Assembly (NCBI GenBank): GCA_018697195.1
Contig: CM031878.1
Coordinates: 63,181,471-63,245,470, forward strand
Direction of reading: 5' to 3'
DNA length: 64,000 bases
Source of the DNA: Certhia americana
Lineage: Eukaryota; Chordata; Aves; Passeriformes; Certhiidae
Made by a program: the position numbers and the translations under genes. The notes under the pieces are model-generated. The model saw only the letters and a program-made list of their open reading frames with translations. It had not been told where the DNA came from and did no database searches. Shown piece by piece: positions 52,045-61,946 of the stretch; positions within the stretch are counted from its first letter, which is position 1; each line of letters opens with the position of its first letter.

Positions 52045-52578
52045 TTTGCTCAGTATTGTGGCGAATCCTGCTTAATTTCTTTATCGGTGACCTGGACATG
52101 GGGATCAAGTGCTCTTTCAGTCAGATTGTTGATTTTTGGGAGGGCAGGAAGGCTCTGCAGAGGGATCTGGACAGGCTGGATCCATGGTCTGAGGCCAGTG
52201 GTCTGACATTCAACACGGTCATGTGTCAGGACTTCCCTTGAGTCACAAAAACCCCCTGGAGAGCTGCCATGTGGAAAACCTGGGAGTGCTGTCAACAGCA
52301 GCTGAACATGAGCCAGCTGTGCTCAGGTGGCCAAGAAGGCCAAGGGAACCTGGTCTGTATCAGCAATAGCATGGCAGCAGGAGCAGGGCAGTGACTGTCC
52401 CCCTGTGCTGGCACCTAGGGAGGCCACATCTCGAGTGTTGTGTCCAGAAAAGAAAATGGAGCAGGGGGAAGGTCTGGAGCACAAATCTGATGAGGAGCAG
52501 CTGAGGGACCTGATGGTGTTCAGCATGGAGAAAGAGGGTGGAGGAGAAGTTACCACTCTCTAAAACCGAAAATATAAC
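52045..52578 (+). mobile_element. CR1 LINE, left part (split by a solo LTR)
   Basis: The + strand reads degraded CR1 ORF2: LLNFFIGDLDMGIKCSFSQI, then KALQRDLDRLDPWSEASGLTF. Next comes a region matching the C-terminal part in shifted frames (EKKMEQGEGLEHKSDEEQLR, with a DLMVFSMEKEGG block where CR1 has its GLFSLEK-type phrase). The copy continues at 53151 after the LTR insertion. Confidence 0.78.
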
Positions 52579-52584
52579 CAGGTG
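52579..52584. repeat. Target-site duplication CAGGTG (left copy)
   Basis: CAGGTG here and at 53145-53150 flank the solo LTR exactly. Six bases fits a class II (ERVK-like) integration. Confidence 0.85.
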
Positions 52585-53144
52585 TGATGCAGTGGGTCGG
52601 AACTGCACTGGCTCTGTCGCTACAAACTGCGCCGAGCGTGAGTCACACCCCAGGGGCAGGATGACCTGAAGTGTGACTAGAGCAGTTGCTCTATGACCTT
52701 TCTGGCTGTCAGTCTGTGCTTGTAAGAGACAAGGAGGAGGGAGAGGTCTTTTGCATAGGATTAAAGAGGATTTTATTACTCTGGGGAATATGGTGGCAAA
52801 AGACAGAAAATGCAAGTACAACGTTAAGTACAACAACTTAAATATGGGGGTAGTCTAAAGGGAGGGTACAATTATTAGCTAATGAGAGGTGTCCTGGGGA
52901 GGGGTAAAGGGCAGGGTTCACAAAAGCATCGTCCAGTGAGGGAGGTGGGGGGTGGAAATTGCGTCACATGGGGCATCCTACTTTAGGGGATTTCTGAAGG
53001 GGAATTCCGAGCAGGGGGTTGGCACAAGGTAGGATTGACAGGGAACTCGGTAGATTGACAAGGTGGGTGGGAGAGTATAATTTGGACCAAACCATTACTT
53101 GGGCAATAACAGAACATACCATTAACAAGAAACACATTGCAACA
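52585..53144 (-). mobile_element. Solo LTR inserted in a CR1 element
   Basis: This 560-bp segment has TGATGCAGTG...CATTGCAACA ends, so the termini are TG...CA with imperfect inverted repeats. It is flanked by the 6-bp duplication CAGGTG. Removing it leaves a continuous CR1 sequence, which proves an insertion. An AATAAA polyadenylation signal on the minus strand (complement of TTTATT at 52772-52777) sets the orientation. No gag or pol is present, so the provirus was lost by recombination between its LTRs. It does not resemble the LTRs of either full provirus in this window. The 6-bp duplication suggests class II. Confidence 0.85.
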
Positions 53145-53150
53145 CAGGTG
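53145..53150. repeat. Target-site duplication CAGGTG (right copy)
   Basis: An exact match to 52579-52584. Confidence 0.85.
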
Positions 53151-53405
53151 AGGGTCAGGTTCTTCTCCCTGTTAGTAAGTGATAGAACAACAGGAAGTTG
53201 TGTGGAGTTGAGTCACAGATGGTTGAGATTTCATCTGTGGAAGAATTTCTTCACCACAGGTGTTGTCAAGCACTGGAACAGGCTGCCCAGGGCAGTGGTA
53301 GTATTTAAAAGACATGTAGAAAGGGCACACAGGGACATGGGTTAGTGGTGAACCTGACACTGATGGGTTAATTTTTGGACTTTCCAACCTAAATGATTCT
53401 GTATC
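53151..53405 (+). mobile_element. CR1 LINE, right part with 3' end
   Basis: This continues the copy from 52578: SLLVSDRTTGSCVELSHRWL, then FHLWKNFFTTGVVKHWNRLP, the conserved CR1 C-terminal block with WNRLP. A 3' region follows, ending CCAACCTAAATGATTCTGTA. That is the expected CR1 terminus with one octamer-like ATTCTGTA. Confidence 0.88.
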
Positions 53406-55188
53406 TTAATAGGTAATTTCGTGTGTGTCCAGATATGAAGAAGTTCTAATGTTTTATATTCTGACATTGGGAGCTTTATGAAACCTTCCATTTCTGTTTT
53501 CCAGTGGCATTGCAAACATCAGCTTTAAATATCAAACATTCAAGCATCAAACATCACATCAAACAACGTTCTTGCTTGGCAAGTACACAGAAGAATTCTG
53601 CTTCTCATCATTGGTTTTGTTGTTGTTGTTGTTGTTTCCACATTACAGAGTCTGTAGTTTGCCATTCTTACCTGCATATTTGCAGGAAATTGTAGATTTA
53701 ATCCTTTTGTTCTTTAGATATGCCCAGTGCTCTCAGTTTTAGTTTATTCTGAACAAAAACAAATCCATATTAAAAACCGACTTCTTTATGATAGGAAAGA
53801 AACTTAAAAAAATAAGTTGTTCTTTCCAGCTCCAAGTGCATTTTTAATTTAGCTTTCAGTATTTGGTACTCATATTTACCTTTCCCAAGTGCCTGTTTTC
53901 CATTTTCCTACTCAGAGTAAAAATAAGCAAAATATTTCAGCAGTGGTAAGGAGGACAGAATGCGTCTAAATTTGGGGTTTGCTTTTGTTTGTAAACAGCA
54001 AAAGAATAATAGGTGAGGAGTTCTAACTTAAATATTTACATTTGAATTTAGCAACTAAAAAACGGTAATCTGATTAAAATTAAATGCAGTGCTTATGGAT
54101 TCTGTACAAACTCTTGGACATCCAACTTTTAAGCGGATTTGAGAAATACTGTATACTTCATACATTATTTAAAAACTGTTTTTGTGAGCTGCTTCTGAGT
54201 ATCATGGTTATCAATATAAAAGTTAGCTAACATGCATTTAAAGATACTACTGTCTATCCAAATAGTATTTGAGTACCAAGAGATTGACAAAATGATTGAC
54301 AAAATATTTGTTGCTCTCTCCGCAATCCTTGGCACCAATTCATTGTTCTTACTGAAGAAAACATAGTCGAAAATTGCATAAAACTAAGTTAGGTGGGGAA
54401 AATAACTGCATTTGTGGTGGGGGCACATAATATACTTGGACCTCTTTTATATAATTATGAAAGTATGGATTGTTCTTATATAGTGTAAGTAGTCAAAAGT
54501 GGCATTTTAAAGGAGAAACGAAGATTTTAAATAAAAAATGGATATAAAAATTACGTGATCCAGAAAGCTAACAAATTGATCTGTTACTCTAATACTTAAA
54601 ATAGAGAGCATAAAGCTTATTTCTAATTTGACTCATGAACAAAGGAAAACTTGTTATAGGAAGATGTGAAATTTTAGGAAAAACACTCCGTTGAAAGGAC
54701 CCTGAGAAATAATTTCCTAGCTATAAAGGTCCAGGAGACATCTTTTCTGTCCCCTAGGCAGAGGTAAGCCTCAAACTGGCAGCAAATAGACAGGGAAAAT
54801 TATGCACAAAATACATATCTACTTTAGATTCCAAATTAGGGTAGATGACCTGCAGAGTCACCAATTCAAAAAGAAAAATTGGCACAGCCTAACGTAAGAA
54901 GCTTTGCTAATGCATTAGTCAGAGGAAGTCACCAGGAAAAGACTGAAAAATAGGAGCAGCAGAGAGAGAGGTATTTATTTTTTCTGCTTTGTGGAAATTG
55001 GCTTCCTAAAGTTTTGGGTTTGGATATCATTGTTGACTAGAATCATTTGAAGCTTATCAAATCCCTCTCAGCCAGCAAAATAAGTAAGCATTAGGACATA
55101 TGATAAAAGGAAGCAGACAGTTTTCATGAGAAAGACCATCGTATTTTGTACATGAAAAACTATTTTCATAGTTGCAGACATTGGCTTC
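53406..55188. other. Intron, no gene seen
   Basis: AT-rich sequence with a short (TTG)n run near 53618-53636. No coding frame is supported. Confidence 0.5.
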
Positions 55189-55193
55189 ACTAT
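55189..55193. repeat. Target-site duplication ACTAT (left copy)
   Basis: ACTAT directly precedes the LTR start TGTCTTGG and recurs at 61942-61946 after the other LTR. Five bases is typical of class III (ERVL-like) integrations. Confidence 0.9.
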
Positions 55194-55941
55194 TGTCTTG
55201 GTTTGGAAAGACAGGGATGTCTGCTAGGGAACCAAAAATGGAAGCTTCCCTTGGACTTGTTATAATTTTAAAATTGAAGGGGTCTCAGGCAACAATGTGA
55301 GGGTAGGAATAACAGTTCTTTACTAGTTAGTCTAACAAGGTAAGTTAACAACAATAACTATAATGTTGACAACAAACAGAACTAGAGAGGAAAAAAAAAC
55401 AACAACCCAGTTGCAGTTCTCCTCTGGCACCCTCCCCCCTCAGTACCGTCACAAGCTACCAGAGCGAGCAGCAGTCCCAGGGGATGAGATGTATCCGAGG
55501 TTCAGCAGGGGTAGCTAGAGCTGTAGAAATGTCCTGGCTAGGCAGGGGGTGCAGAACACAGCGTGGGGAAACCCCGAGCAAAACTGAAGAAGCAGCGGGT
55601 GCAGGGCAATGGGGCAGGAGCTCCCGGCAGGGCAGGGAGAGGACAGCTTTCCCAAATTCCAGGGGACACACGAACAGAGGGTGGTGGGTCACTCCGAGCT
55701 GAGCTCCAGGTGAGGGATGGTGAGAGCTCTCTGTCGCGCCGAGAGGAGTTTCCTCTCGGAAACCTGGCAGTTTCCTCCGAGAGTAAAAATCTGCCCAGAG
55801 TGAAGTGAAGTCCGGGTGCCACCCTGTCTCTCACTTAGCTGCTCCTTTTGTTTGTTCCCAAGCACCCATGAGCACCCAGCAATCAGCTTTTTAGCAACTT
55901 CTGGGAAAAAACTCTATAAGAAAGTAACCCAACCTCCAACA
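55194..55941 (-). repeat. 3' LTR of provirus 2
   Basis: 748 bp, running from TGTCTTGGTTTGG (55194) to CCTCCAACA (55941) on the + strand. It matches the 5' LTR along its whole length. The clearest difference is around 55727-55770, where this copy has a small inverted-repeat motif (CCGAGAGGA / TCCTCTCGG) absent from the other. A polypurine-like GAGATGGATAA precedes it on the minus strand. Confidence 0.95.
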
Positions 55942-56076
55942 TTATCCATCTCGAATTTTTTCTACACTAATATGTTACGTCAAATTTAAACTTTTAGTTA
56001 TGTACATACACGCAGTACTTTAATTATATACATATATACATGCAGCTACAGATACAGGCACAGTGTCATGAGTAGC

Positions 56077-56919
56077 TTACCCTAAAACAAGATCCCCTTG
56101 AGGTATGCATCGAGTCTCTCCATCTCTCAGCATGACCCACCAGGTGCAGCCTGGTCCATGAGCAAAGACAACTCCACGGATGGGCTTGTCTTTGCTGGAG
56201 GCAGAATTAACCCAAACCGTTTTTCCTAGCATACCTCTCATGTGTACCACTGGAACTTTATCTCCATCTGTTGTTCCCAAGGCTTCAGACTGGGCAGGGC
56301 CTGCTTGGTCAGTGGAACCTCGGGTGTTCACTAACCATGTGGCCTTTGCTAAATTAATCTCCCAGTTTTTGAAAGTCCCCTCACCAAGTGCCTTTAAGGT
56401 GGTTTTCAGCAGGCCATTGCACCGTTCAACTTTCCCAGCTGCTGGTGCATGGTAAGGAATATGGTACACCCACTCAATACCATGTTCTTTAGCCCAGGTG
56501 TTAATAAGGCTGTTTTTGAAATGAGTCCCATTGTCTGACTCAATCCTCTCAGGGGTACCATGCCTCCACAGGACCTGCTTTTCCAGGCCCAGGATGGTGT
56601 TCCGGGCAGTAGCATGAGGCACAGGGTAGGTCTCCAACCATCCAGTGGTGGCTTCCACCATGGTCAGCACGTAGCGCTTGCCTTGGCGGGTTTGGGGCAG
56701 TGTGATGTAATCAATCTGCCAGGCTTCCCCATACTTGTACTTGGACCACCGCCCACCGTACCAGAGGGGCTTCAGCCTCTTGGCCTGTTTGATGGCAGCA
56801 CACGTCTCACAGTCATGGATAACCTGTGAAATGCTGTCCATGGTTAGATCCACCCCTCGGTCTCGTGCCCACTTATAGGTGGCATCCCTACCCTGATGCC
56901 CTGAGGCATCATGGGCCCA
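56077..56919 (-). pseudogene. Integrase of provirus 2 (catalytic residues kept)
   Basis: All parts of a retroviral integrase are visible. The zinc-binding His pair (HDASGH) lies just inside a TGA codon at 56917-56919, and the Cys pair CETC follows. The catalytic core carries all three acidic residues: the Asp of WQIDYITLP, the Asp of IESDNGTHF, and, exactly 35 residues later, the Glu of AGKVERCNGLLK. The C-terminal domain includes KTVWVNSASS and GCTWWVMLRDGE, ending in a stop at 56077. The open part is 258 codons from the internal Met at 56853. The frame is shared with RNase H upstream. The pattern fits ERVL-type integrases. The only defect seen in this gene is the TGA at its N-terminal boundary. 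Confidence 0.93.
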
Positions 56920-58119
56920 TCAAGCTAGGAACAACTTTCCCTTGTGTTCCCAATCTAAGTCTATTTTTGCCACTTCTATCTTTGCAGCATGATCCACCTG
57001 CTCATTATGTCGGTGCTCCTCATTAGCCCGGCTCTTGGGGACATGGGCATCTACATGACGAACTCTTACAGGGAGCTTCTCTACTCGAGTGGCAATATCT
57101 TTCCACTCCTCAGCAGCCCAGATTGGTTTCCCTCTACGCTGCCAGCTGGCCTTTCTCCACCGTTCCAGCCACCCCCACAAAGCATTGGCTACCATCCATG
57201 AGTCAGTGTAGAGGTAGAGCTTGGGCCACCTCTCTCTCTCAGCAATGTCCAGAGCCAGTTGAACGGCTTTGAGCTCGGCAAATTGACTTGATCCCCCTTC
57301 TCCTTCAGTAGCCTCTGCTACCTGTCATGTGGGGCTCCACACAGCTGCTTTCCACTTCCGGTTCATCCCTACAATGCGACAGGAACCATCAGTGAAAAGA
57401 GCGTAGCGTTTTTCTTCTGCTGGTAGCTGGTTGTATGGTGGAGCTTCTTCAGCACGTGGCACCTGTTCCTGCTCCTCTTCATCACTGAGACCAAAGTTTT
57501 CACCCTCAGGCCAGTTCGTAATTATCTCTAAAATCCCAGGGCGATTTGGGTTTCCAATACGGGCGCGCTGCGTGATGAGAGCGATCCATTTGCTCCATGT
57601 GGCATCAGTGGCGTGGTGGGTAGAGGGAACCTTTCCTTTGAACATCCACCCCAGCACTGGTAGTCGGCGTGCCAGGAGGAGTTGTGCTTCTGTCCCAATC
57701 ACTTCTGAGGCAGCTTGGACTCCTTCATAGGCAGCCAAGATCTCCTTCTCTGTGGGAGTGTAGTTGGCTTCAGATCCTCTGTAGCTTCGGCTCCAGAATT
57801 CCAGCGGTCGTCCTCGAGTCTCTCCAGGCACTTTCTGCCAAAGGCTCCAGGACAGACCATGGCTCCCGGCTGCAGAGTAAAGCACATTCCTCACCTCTGG
57901 TCCCATCCTGACTGGGCCAAGGGCTACTGCATGAGCGATCTCCTGCTTGATTTGGGAGAAGGCTTGTTGCTGTTCAGGGCCCCAGTGGAAATCATTCTTT
58001 TTACGGGTAACCAGGTAGAGAGGGCTCACGATCTGACTGTACTCTGGAATGTGCATTCTCCAAAAGCCTATGGCACCTAGGAAAGCTTGTGTCTCCTTCT
58101 TGTTGGTTGGTGGAGACAT
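56920..58119 (-). pseudogene. RT connection and RNase H of provirus 2 (one in-frame TGA)
   Basis: This frame continues the polymerase after a frameshift near 58185. It starts KKETQAFLGAIGFWRMHIP, the RT thumb/connection, and runs through a tether (PLEFWSRSYRGSEANYTPTE). The RNase H follows, with its catalytic acids seen as RYALFTDGSC, then, after a TGA at about 57322-57324, FAELKAVQLAL, LYTDSW and the last region RHVDAHVPKS with EQVDHAA. Both TGA codons (here and at 56917) could come from CpG decay of CGA. With them ignored, the reading frame from 58119 to 56077 is open for about 2 kb, which is unusual for an old element. Confidence 0.9.
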
Positions 58120-59114
58120 CGCAGTGATCTTATTGATGACCTCAGTGGGAATTTGATGCCACTTTACCCCCGGGAACTGGATTTCTCTTTGACTTGGCTC
58201 TTCTTGATGGCAAAACCAGCTTCTAGCAGAATCCGGATGATCTTCTCACCTTTCTCAAATACCTCCATTGCCGTGTTCCCCCACACAATGATGTCATCAA
58301 TGTATTGCAGGTGTTCTGGAGCTTCACCCTTTTCCAGTGCAGCCTGGATCAGTCCATGGCAGATGGTGGGACTGTGTTTCCACCCCTGGGGCAGTCGGTT
58401 CCAGGTGTACTGCACTCCCCTCCACGTGAAGGCAAACTGAGGCCTGCATTCTGCTGCCAAAGGAATGGAGAAAAACGCATTGGCAATGTCAATAGTGGCA
58501 TACCATTTCGCTGCCTTGGACTCCAGCTCATACTGGAGTTCCAGCATGTCCGGCACAGCAGCACTCAGTGGTGGAGTCACTTCATTCAAGCCACGATAGT
58601 CCACAGTCAATCTCCATTCTCCTTCAGATTTGCGCACAGGCCAAATAGGGCTGTTGAAGGGTGAGTGTGCTTTGCTGACCACCCCTTGGCTCTCCAGCTC
58701 ACGGATCATTTTGTGGATGGGGATCACGGCATCTCGATTCGTCCGGTACTGCCGGCGGTGCACTGTTGAGGTGGCAATTGGCACCTGTTGCTCTTCCACC
58801 TTCAGGAGTCCTACTGCAGATGGGTTCTCTGACAGACCAGGCAAGGTGTTCAACTGCTTAATGCTCTCTGTCTCCACAGCAGCTATTCCAAAAGCCCACC
58901 TGAGTCTCTTTGGGTCTTTGTAATAGCCATTCCGGAGGAAGTCCATGCCCAGGATACTCGGGGCCTCTGGGCCAGTCACAATTGGGTGTTCTTGCCACTC
59001 TTTCCTGGTCAGGCTCACCTCAGCTTCTAACAGAGTCAATTCCTGTGATCCCCCGTCACCCCGGCAATAGAAACAGGTTCTGCCCCTACATGCCTCGATG
59101 GCATCAGTGTACAT
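58120..59114 (-). pseudogene. Reverse transcriptase of provirus 2 (plus end of protease)
   Basis: One 316-codon frame starts inside the protease (its C-terminal ILGMDFLRNG). It then reads the RT palm and fingers: GVVSKAHSPFNSPIWPVRKS, EWRLTVDYRGLNEVTPPL, WYATIDIANAFFSIPL with the first catalytic Asp, and LPQGWKHSPTICHG. The catalytic box YIDD sits at 58293-58304. YIDD rather than YMDD, and LPQGWKHSPT, fit class III/spuma-like polymerases. The frame stops near 58164 because of a one-base loss near 58185, and the polymerase continues in the next frame. All catalytic residues that I can check are present. Confidence 0.93.
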
Positions 59115-59245
59115 TGTGCACCAGTGTCAACCAAGGCTTCATATTTTTGTGGCTCTGATGTGCCAGGCCATCTGATCCACACTGTCCAAAAGACTCGGTT
59201 TTCCCTTGCCTCTTCTTGGCTAGAGACAGGGCCTTCCAACCCTGG
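59036..59245 (-). pseudogene. Aspartic protease of provirus 2 (frameshifted)
   Basis: The frame shows EALVDTGAQCTLMP with the active-site DTG at 59120-59128, then a flap-like SIAGVTG. Directly after this the frame is lost in a run of five C (+ strand 59050-59054), and the protease tail continues in the RT frame. This points to one lost base in that run. Upstream, the frame is contiguous with the last part of gag except for two consecutive TAA codons (59246-59251). Confidence 0.88.
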
Positions 59246-59248
59246 TTA

Positions 59249-60600
59249 TTATTTCCTTTTAGAGGTTCCTTCAAGGGGGTCTGACAAATCATCTTCTCTT
59301 CTATAATACCCGGCAGATCGGTCCTGGGAGGTTGAGGCTACCTTCATTTTTGTGGAACTCCCTCGATTACTGTTTCTCTCCTTGAGTTGATGCACCCGTG
59401 CTGCTAGGACAGAAGTGGGTTTCCCATCCCACTTTCCCGTGTCTTCCCCATGGTCACGCAGAAAGAACCACAGGTCACTCGTGGGGTGTATCCTCTTTCT
59501 TTAGCTGGGGAATGTTGGACTTTGACTTTGGGGCCTGTGACTCGCACTGGTGCTGTGTTGATCTTCCTCACCTCCTCCCTTATCTCCCTCATCTCCTCTT
59601 TAAACTCCTCTTTAAGTTCATTAACCATGTCAGAGACATGAGCATGCATCGGGCCATTGACCATACTCTCATAATTCCTAAGTTTGTTGGCCACAGAACC
59701 CACTGTCTCTCGGTTGTTATCTGCATTGATTGTTGCAATGAAGGTGGTGTATTGAGCTGGCCCTAGATTTGCCAGACTCCACAACATTTGCCCTGTGCAC
59801 CTGACTTTGTCGGGGTCATTATCGTGCTGTCCACCCCTCCCAAAGAGTACTTCTAGCACCGCCACTTCTCTCAGCTGTTGGATCCCTTCCTCGAGGGTTT
59901 TCCAGCACAGCTTATGATGGTGCTCCTGCATTCTCTCTCTGTGGACAAACCTTTCTCTTACACTCATTAAAAGACGCTCCCAGAGGGAAAGGGACCCAGG
60001 CTCCCTTACAAATACCTGATCCACACCTGAGTCTTGGGTCAAAGGTCCCAAATTCCTGGCCTCAGTACCATCCAGCTGCACACCTGTACCCATAAGGTCC
60101 CAGACCCGGAGTAACCAGGTTGTATAAGCCTCACGTCCCCGTCGTACAATGTCCTTCCGCAGGTTACGGAGACTTTCATAGGACAGAGACTCAGTGACAA
60201 TCTCTACCTCTGGCTCCCCTGCATGTTGTGAGGTCCCTCCTTTCTTATCTGATTTCATCTTAGACTTTCTAGTTTCCACAGGGGCGACTGCTGCTGGCTG
60301 TGATTTCCCTTGTGGTTCAGCTGGAGCCTGGACAGATGTAACAACTGTGGATTCCCCTGCTGCACCACAAGACTCTCCCTTTTTGAGGCAGCAGGAGGGC
60401 TTCTCACTAGTGGGGGAGGTGTGCTCCTTCAGCATCTGGCCTATCTCTTTCACCAGAACTTCCACCCAATCTGGCTGGTTTGTTTCTGAGGTGGTTTGTG
60501 GGGCAGGGTCAGGTTCTGGGGTAATCTTTAATCCCTGGGGCAGTGTCTAGCTCTGTGGTAGTGTTTGGCTCTGTGGCACTGTCCAGCTGTCTGGCAGCAT
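59249..60600 (-). pseudogene. gag of provirus 2 (few breaks)
   Basis: I place the start at ATG 60600-60598, the first in-frame ATG. A TAG (60547-60549) follows 17 codons later in a Thr/Pro/Gln repeat-like stretch. After this the frame is open from about 60546 to 59404, well over 350 codons. It includes a Pro/Ser/Lys-rich region, then a helical, charged core (SYESLRNLRKDIVRRGREAY, then LWERLLMSVRERFVHRERMQ). Near 59600-59560 a very acidic/basic coiled-coil-like segment is seen (NELKEEFKEEMREIREEVRK). The frame then slips by one base near 59460. The C-terminal part (RDHGEDTGKWDGKPT, VHQLKERNS) continues in the protease frame to TAA TAA at 59246-59251. I see no CCHC zinc knuckle, which also marks ERVL-type Gag. 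Confidence 0.85.
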
Positions 60601-60639
60601 CCCTGTTCTCTGGGGCAGGTATCAGGGTGGTTATCTAAG

Positions 60640-61077
60640 TCAATCTCCCCTTTTCTCTGAATGCTCTAAATAGAGCACACCTGTCAGCAACACCAGCCAC
60701 TGCATGATATCATTAGCATACAGAGAAAATTTGAACCCTTCAAAAACTGGTGGGGTAGACCCAAAGAGCCAGGTGAAGGGTTGGGAGAAAATTTCCCCCG
60801 GTGTCATTTCTTCACAGTAGGTGTCTTTATTACAGTAACTCCAAAATAGTTGGATTTACTAACATTCAGTTAGTATGCGATAGCTCTGAATCCATGTGCC
60901 TGCCTTCCAGAGGAAGTTAAAAATCCATGAATTCCTCACCTTATCAACCCACAAAATAAACTGGATAACAGCTACAGTAGCTTTAGTTATGGGACCCATG
61001 TTTAGATAAGAGGCTACAAATGGAAGAAATATAGCTGTGGCCATGTGCCATCCAAACCAGGGTATGCTAGACAACAT
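60640..61077 (-). pseudogene. Coding-like hydrophobic leader frame between PBS and gag of provirus 2
   Basis: This frame is the same as gag's frame 0. It starts at an ATG in context ACCATGT (61077-61075) and gives 72 codons to TAG TAA (60856-60861), then continues as another 71 codons to TGA 60640-60642. The first part has two strongly hydrophobic runs (around HMATAIFLPFVASYL and VAVIQFILWV) and many Trp. The second part has a third (DIMQWLVLLTGVLYL) preceded by a Cys-containing, acidic stretch (CNKDTYCEEMTPGE). The composition and lack of chance stops over about 145 codons suggest it was once a protein, perhaps membrane-associated. I do not recognise a family. It could be a leader gene special to avian ERVL elements or, less likely, random open sequence. 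Function is unknown. Confidence 0.5.
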
Positions 61078-61175
61078 GGTTCTACTTAATGAAATTCTTA
61101 AATTCAGCACACAAAAAATTAGATTACTCAAGAGCTGTTATTCCTTTTTTACCGTTTTTTTCTCGATGCCCTCAG

Positions 61176-61193
61176 GCCTCACATTGGGCGCCA
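61176..61193 (-). promoter_or_regulatory. Primer-binding site, tRNA-Lys-like
   Basis: The + strand GCCTCACATTGGGCGCCA agrees at 16 of 18 positions with the 3' end of vertebrate tRNA-Lys(1,2) as I recall it. It sits five bases inside the 5' LTR. Both mismatches look like C-to-T or G-to-A decay. Confidence 0.82.
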
Positions 61194-61198
61194 AAATC

Positions 61199-61941
61199 TC
61201 TCTTGGTTTGGAAAGACAGGGGTGTCTGCTAGGGAATCAAAAATGGAAGCTTCCCTTGGACTTGTTATAATTTTAAAATTGAAGGGGTCTCAGGTAAAGA
61301 TGTGAGGGTAGGAATAACAGTTTTTTACTAGTGAGTCTAAGAAGGTAAGTTAACAACAATAACTATAATGTTGACAACAAACAGAACTAGAGAGGAAAAA
61401 AAAACAACAACCCAGTTACAGTTTTTTTTCTGGCACCTTCCCTCCTCAGTACCATCACAAGCTACCAGAGCGAGCAGCAGTCCCAGGGGATGAGATGTAT
61501 CCGAGGTTCAGCAGTGGTAGCTGGAGCTGTAGAAATGTCCCGGCTAGGCAGGGGGTGCAGAACACAGCGTGGGGAAACCCCGAGCAAAACTGAAGCAGCA
61601 GCGGGTGCAGGGCAGTGGGGCAGGAGCTCCCGGCAGGGCAGGGAGAGGACAGGTTCTGAAATCCCGGGGGACACACGAACAGAGGGTGGTGGGTCACTCC
61701 GAGCTGAGCTCCAGGTGAGGGATGGTGAGAGCTCTCTGCTGTCCCAAAGATGAGCAGTCCTGGCAGTTTCCTCCAAGAGCAAAAAAAAACCTGCCCAGAG
61801 TGAAGTGAAGTCTGGGTGCCACCCTGTCTCTCACTTAGCTGCTCCTTTTGTTTGTTCCCAAGCACCCATGAGCACCCAGCAATCAGCTTTTTAGCAACTT
61901 CTGGGAAAAAATTCTATAAGAAAGCAACACAACCCCCAACA
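61199..61941 (-). repeat. 5' LTR of provirus 2
   Basis: 743 bp, matching the 3' LTR from CTTGGTTTGGAAAGACAGG to CAACA. Its inner end reads TCTCTTGG where the partner has TGTCTTGG, so the terminal CA dinucleotide (minus strand) has become GA. On the minus strand a TTATAGAATTTT stretch lies close to the outer end. Confidence 0.95.
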
Positions 61942-61946
61942 ACTAT
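61942..61946. repeat. Target-site duplication ACTAT (right copy)
   Basis: An exact match to 55189-55193. Confidence 0.9.

Larger units (their letters stand above)
55194..61941 (-). mobile_element. Complete env-less class III (ERVL-like) provirus
   Basis: This 6748-bp provirus runs right to left. It has a 5' LTR (61199-61941), a PBS (61176-61193), a coding-like leader (about 61077-60640), gag (60600-59249), protease (about 59239-59000), RT (about 59000-58130), RNase H (about 57800-56930), integrase (56917-56077) and a 3' LTR (55194-55941). The LTR ends read TG/CA except for one changed base in the 5' LTR, and ACTAT flanks the element. Class III is inferred from the YIDD polymerase box, the integrase sequence, a Gag with no CCHC box that I can see, the 5-bp duplication and the absence of env. 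Only about 135 bp separate the integrase stop from the 3' LTR, and I see no dUTPase there. By eye the two LTRs differ at roughly one position in twenty plus one rearranged patch, so it is younger than provirus 1. Confidence 0.94.

Noticed and set aside
55942..56076. An env or dUTPase gene after the integrase of provirus 2
   Set aside because: Only about 135 bp remain before the 3' LTR and no matching frame exists. Mammalian ERV-L carries a dUTPase here; this one does not.
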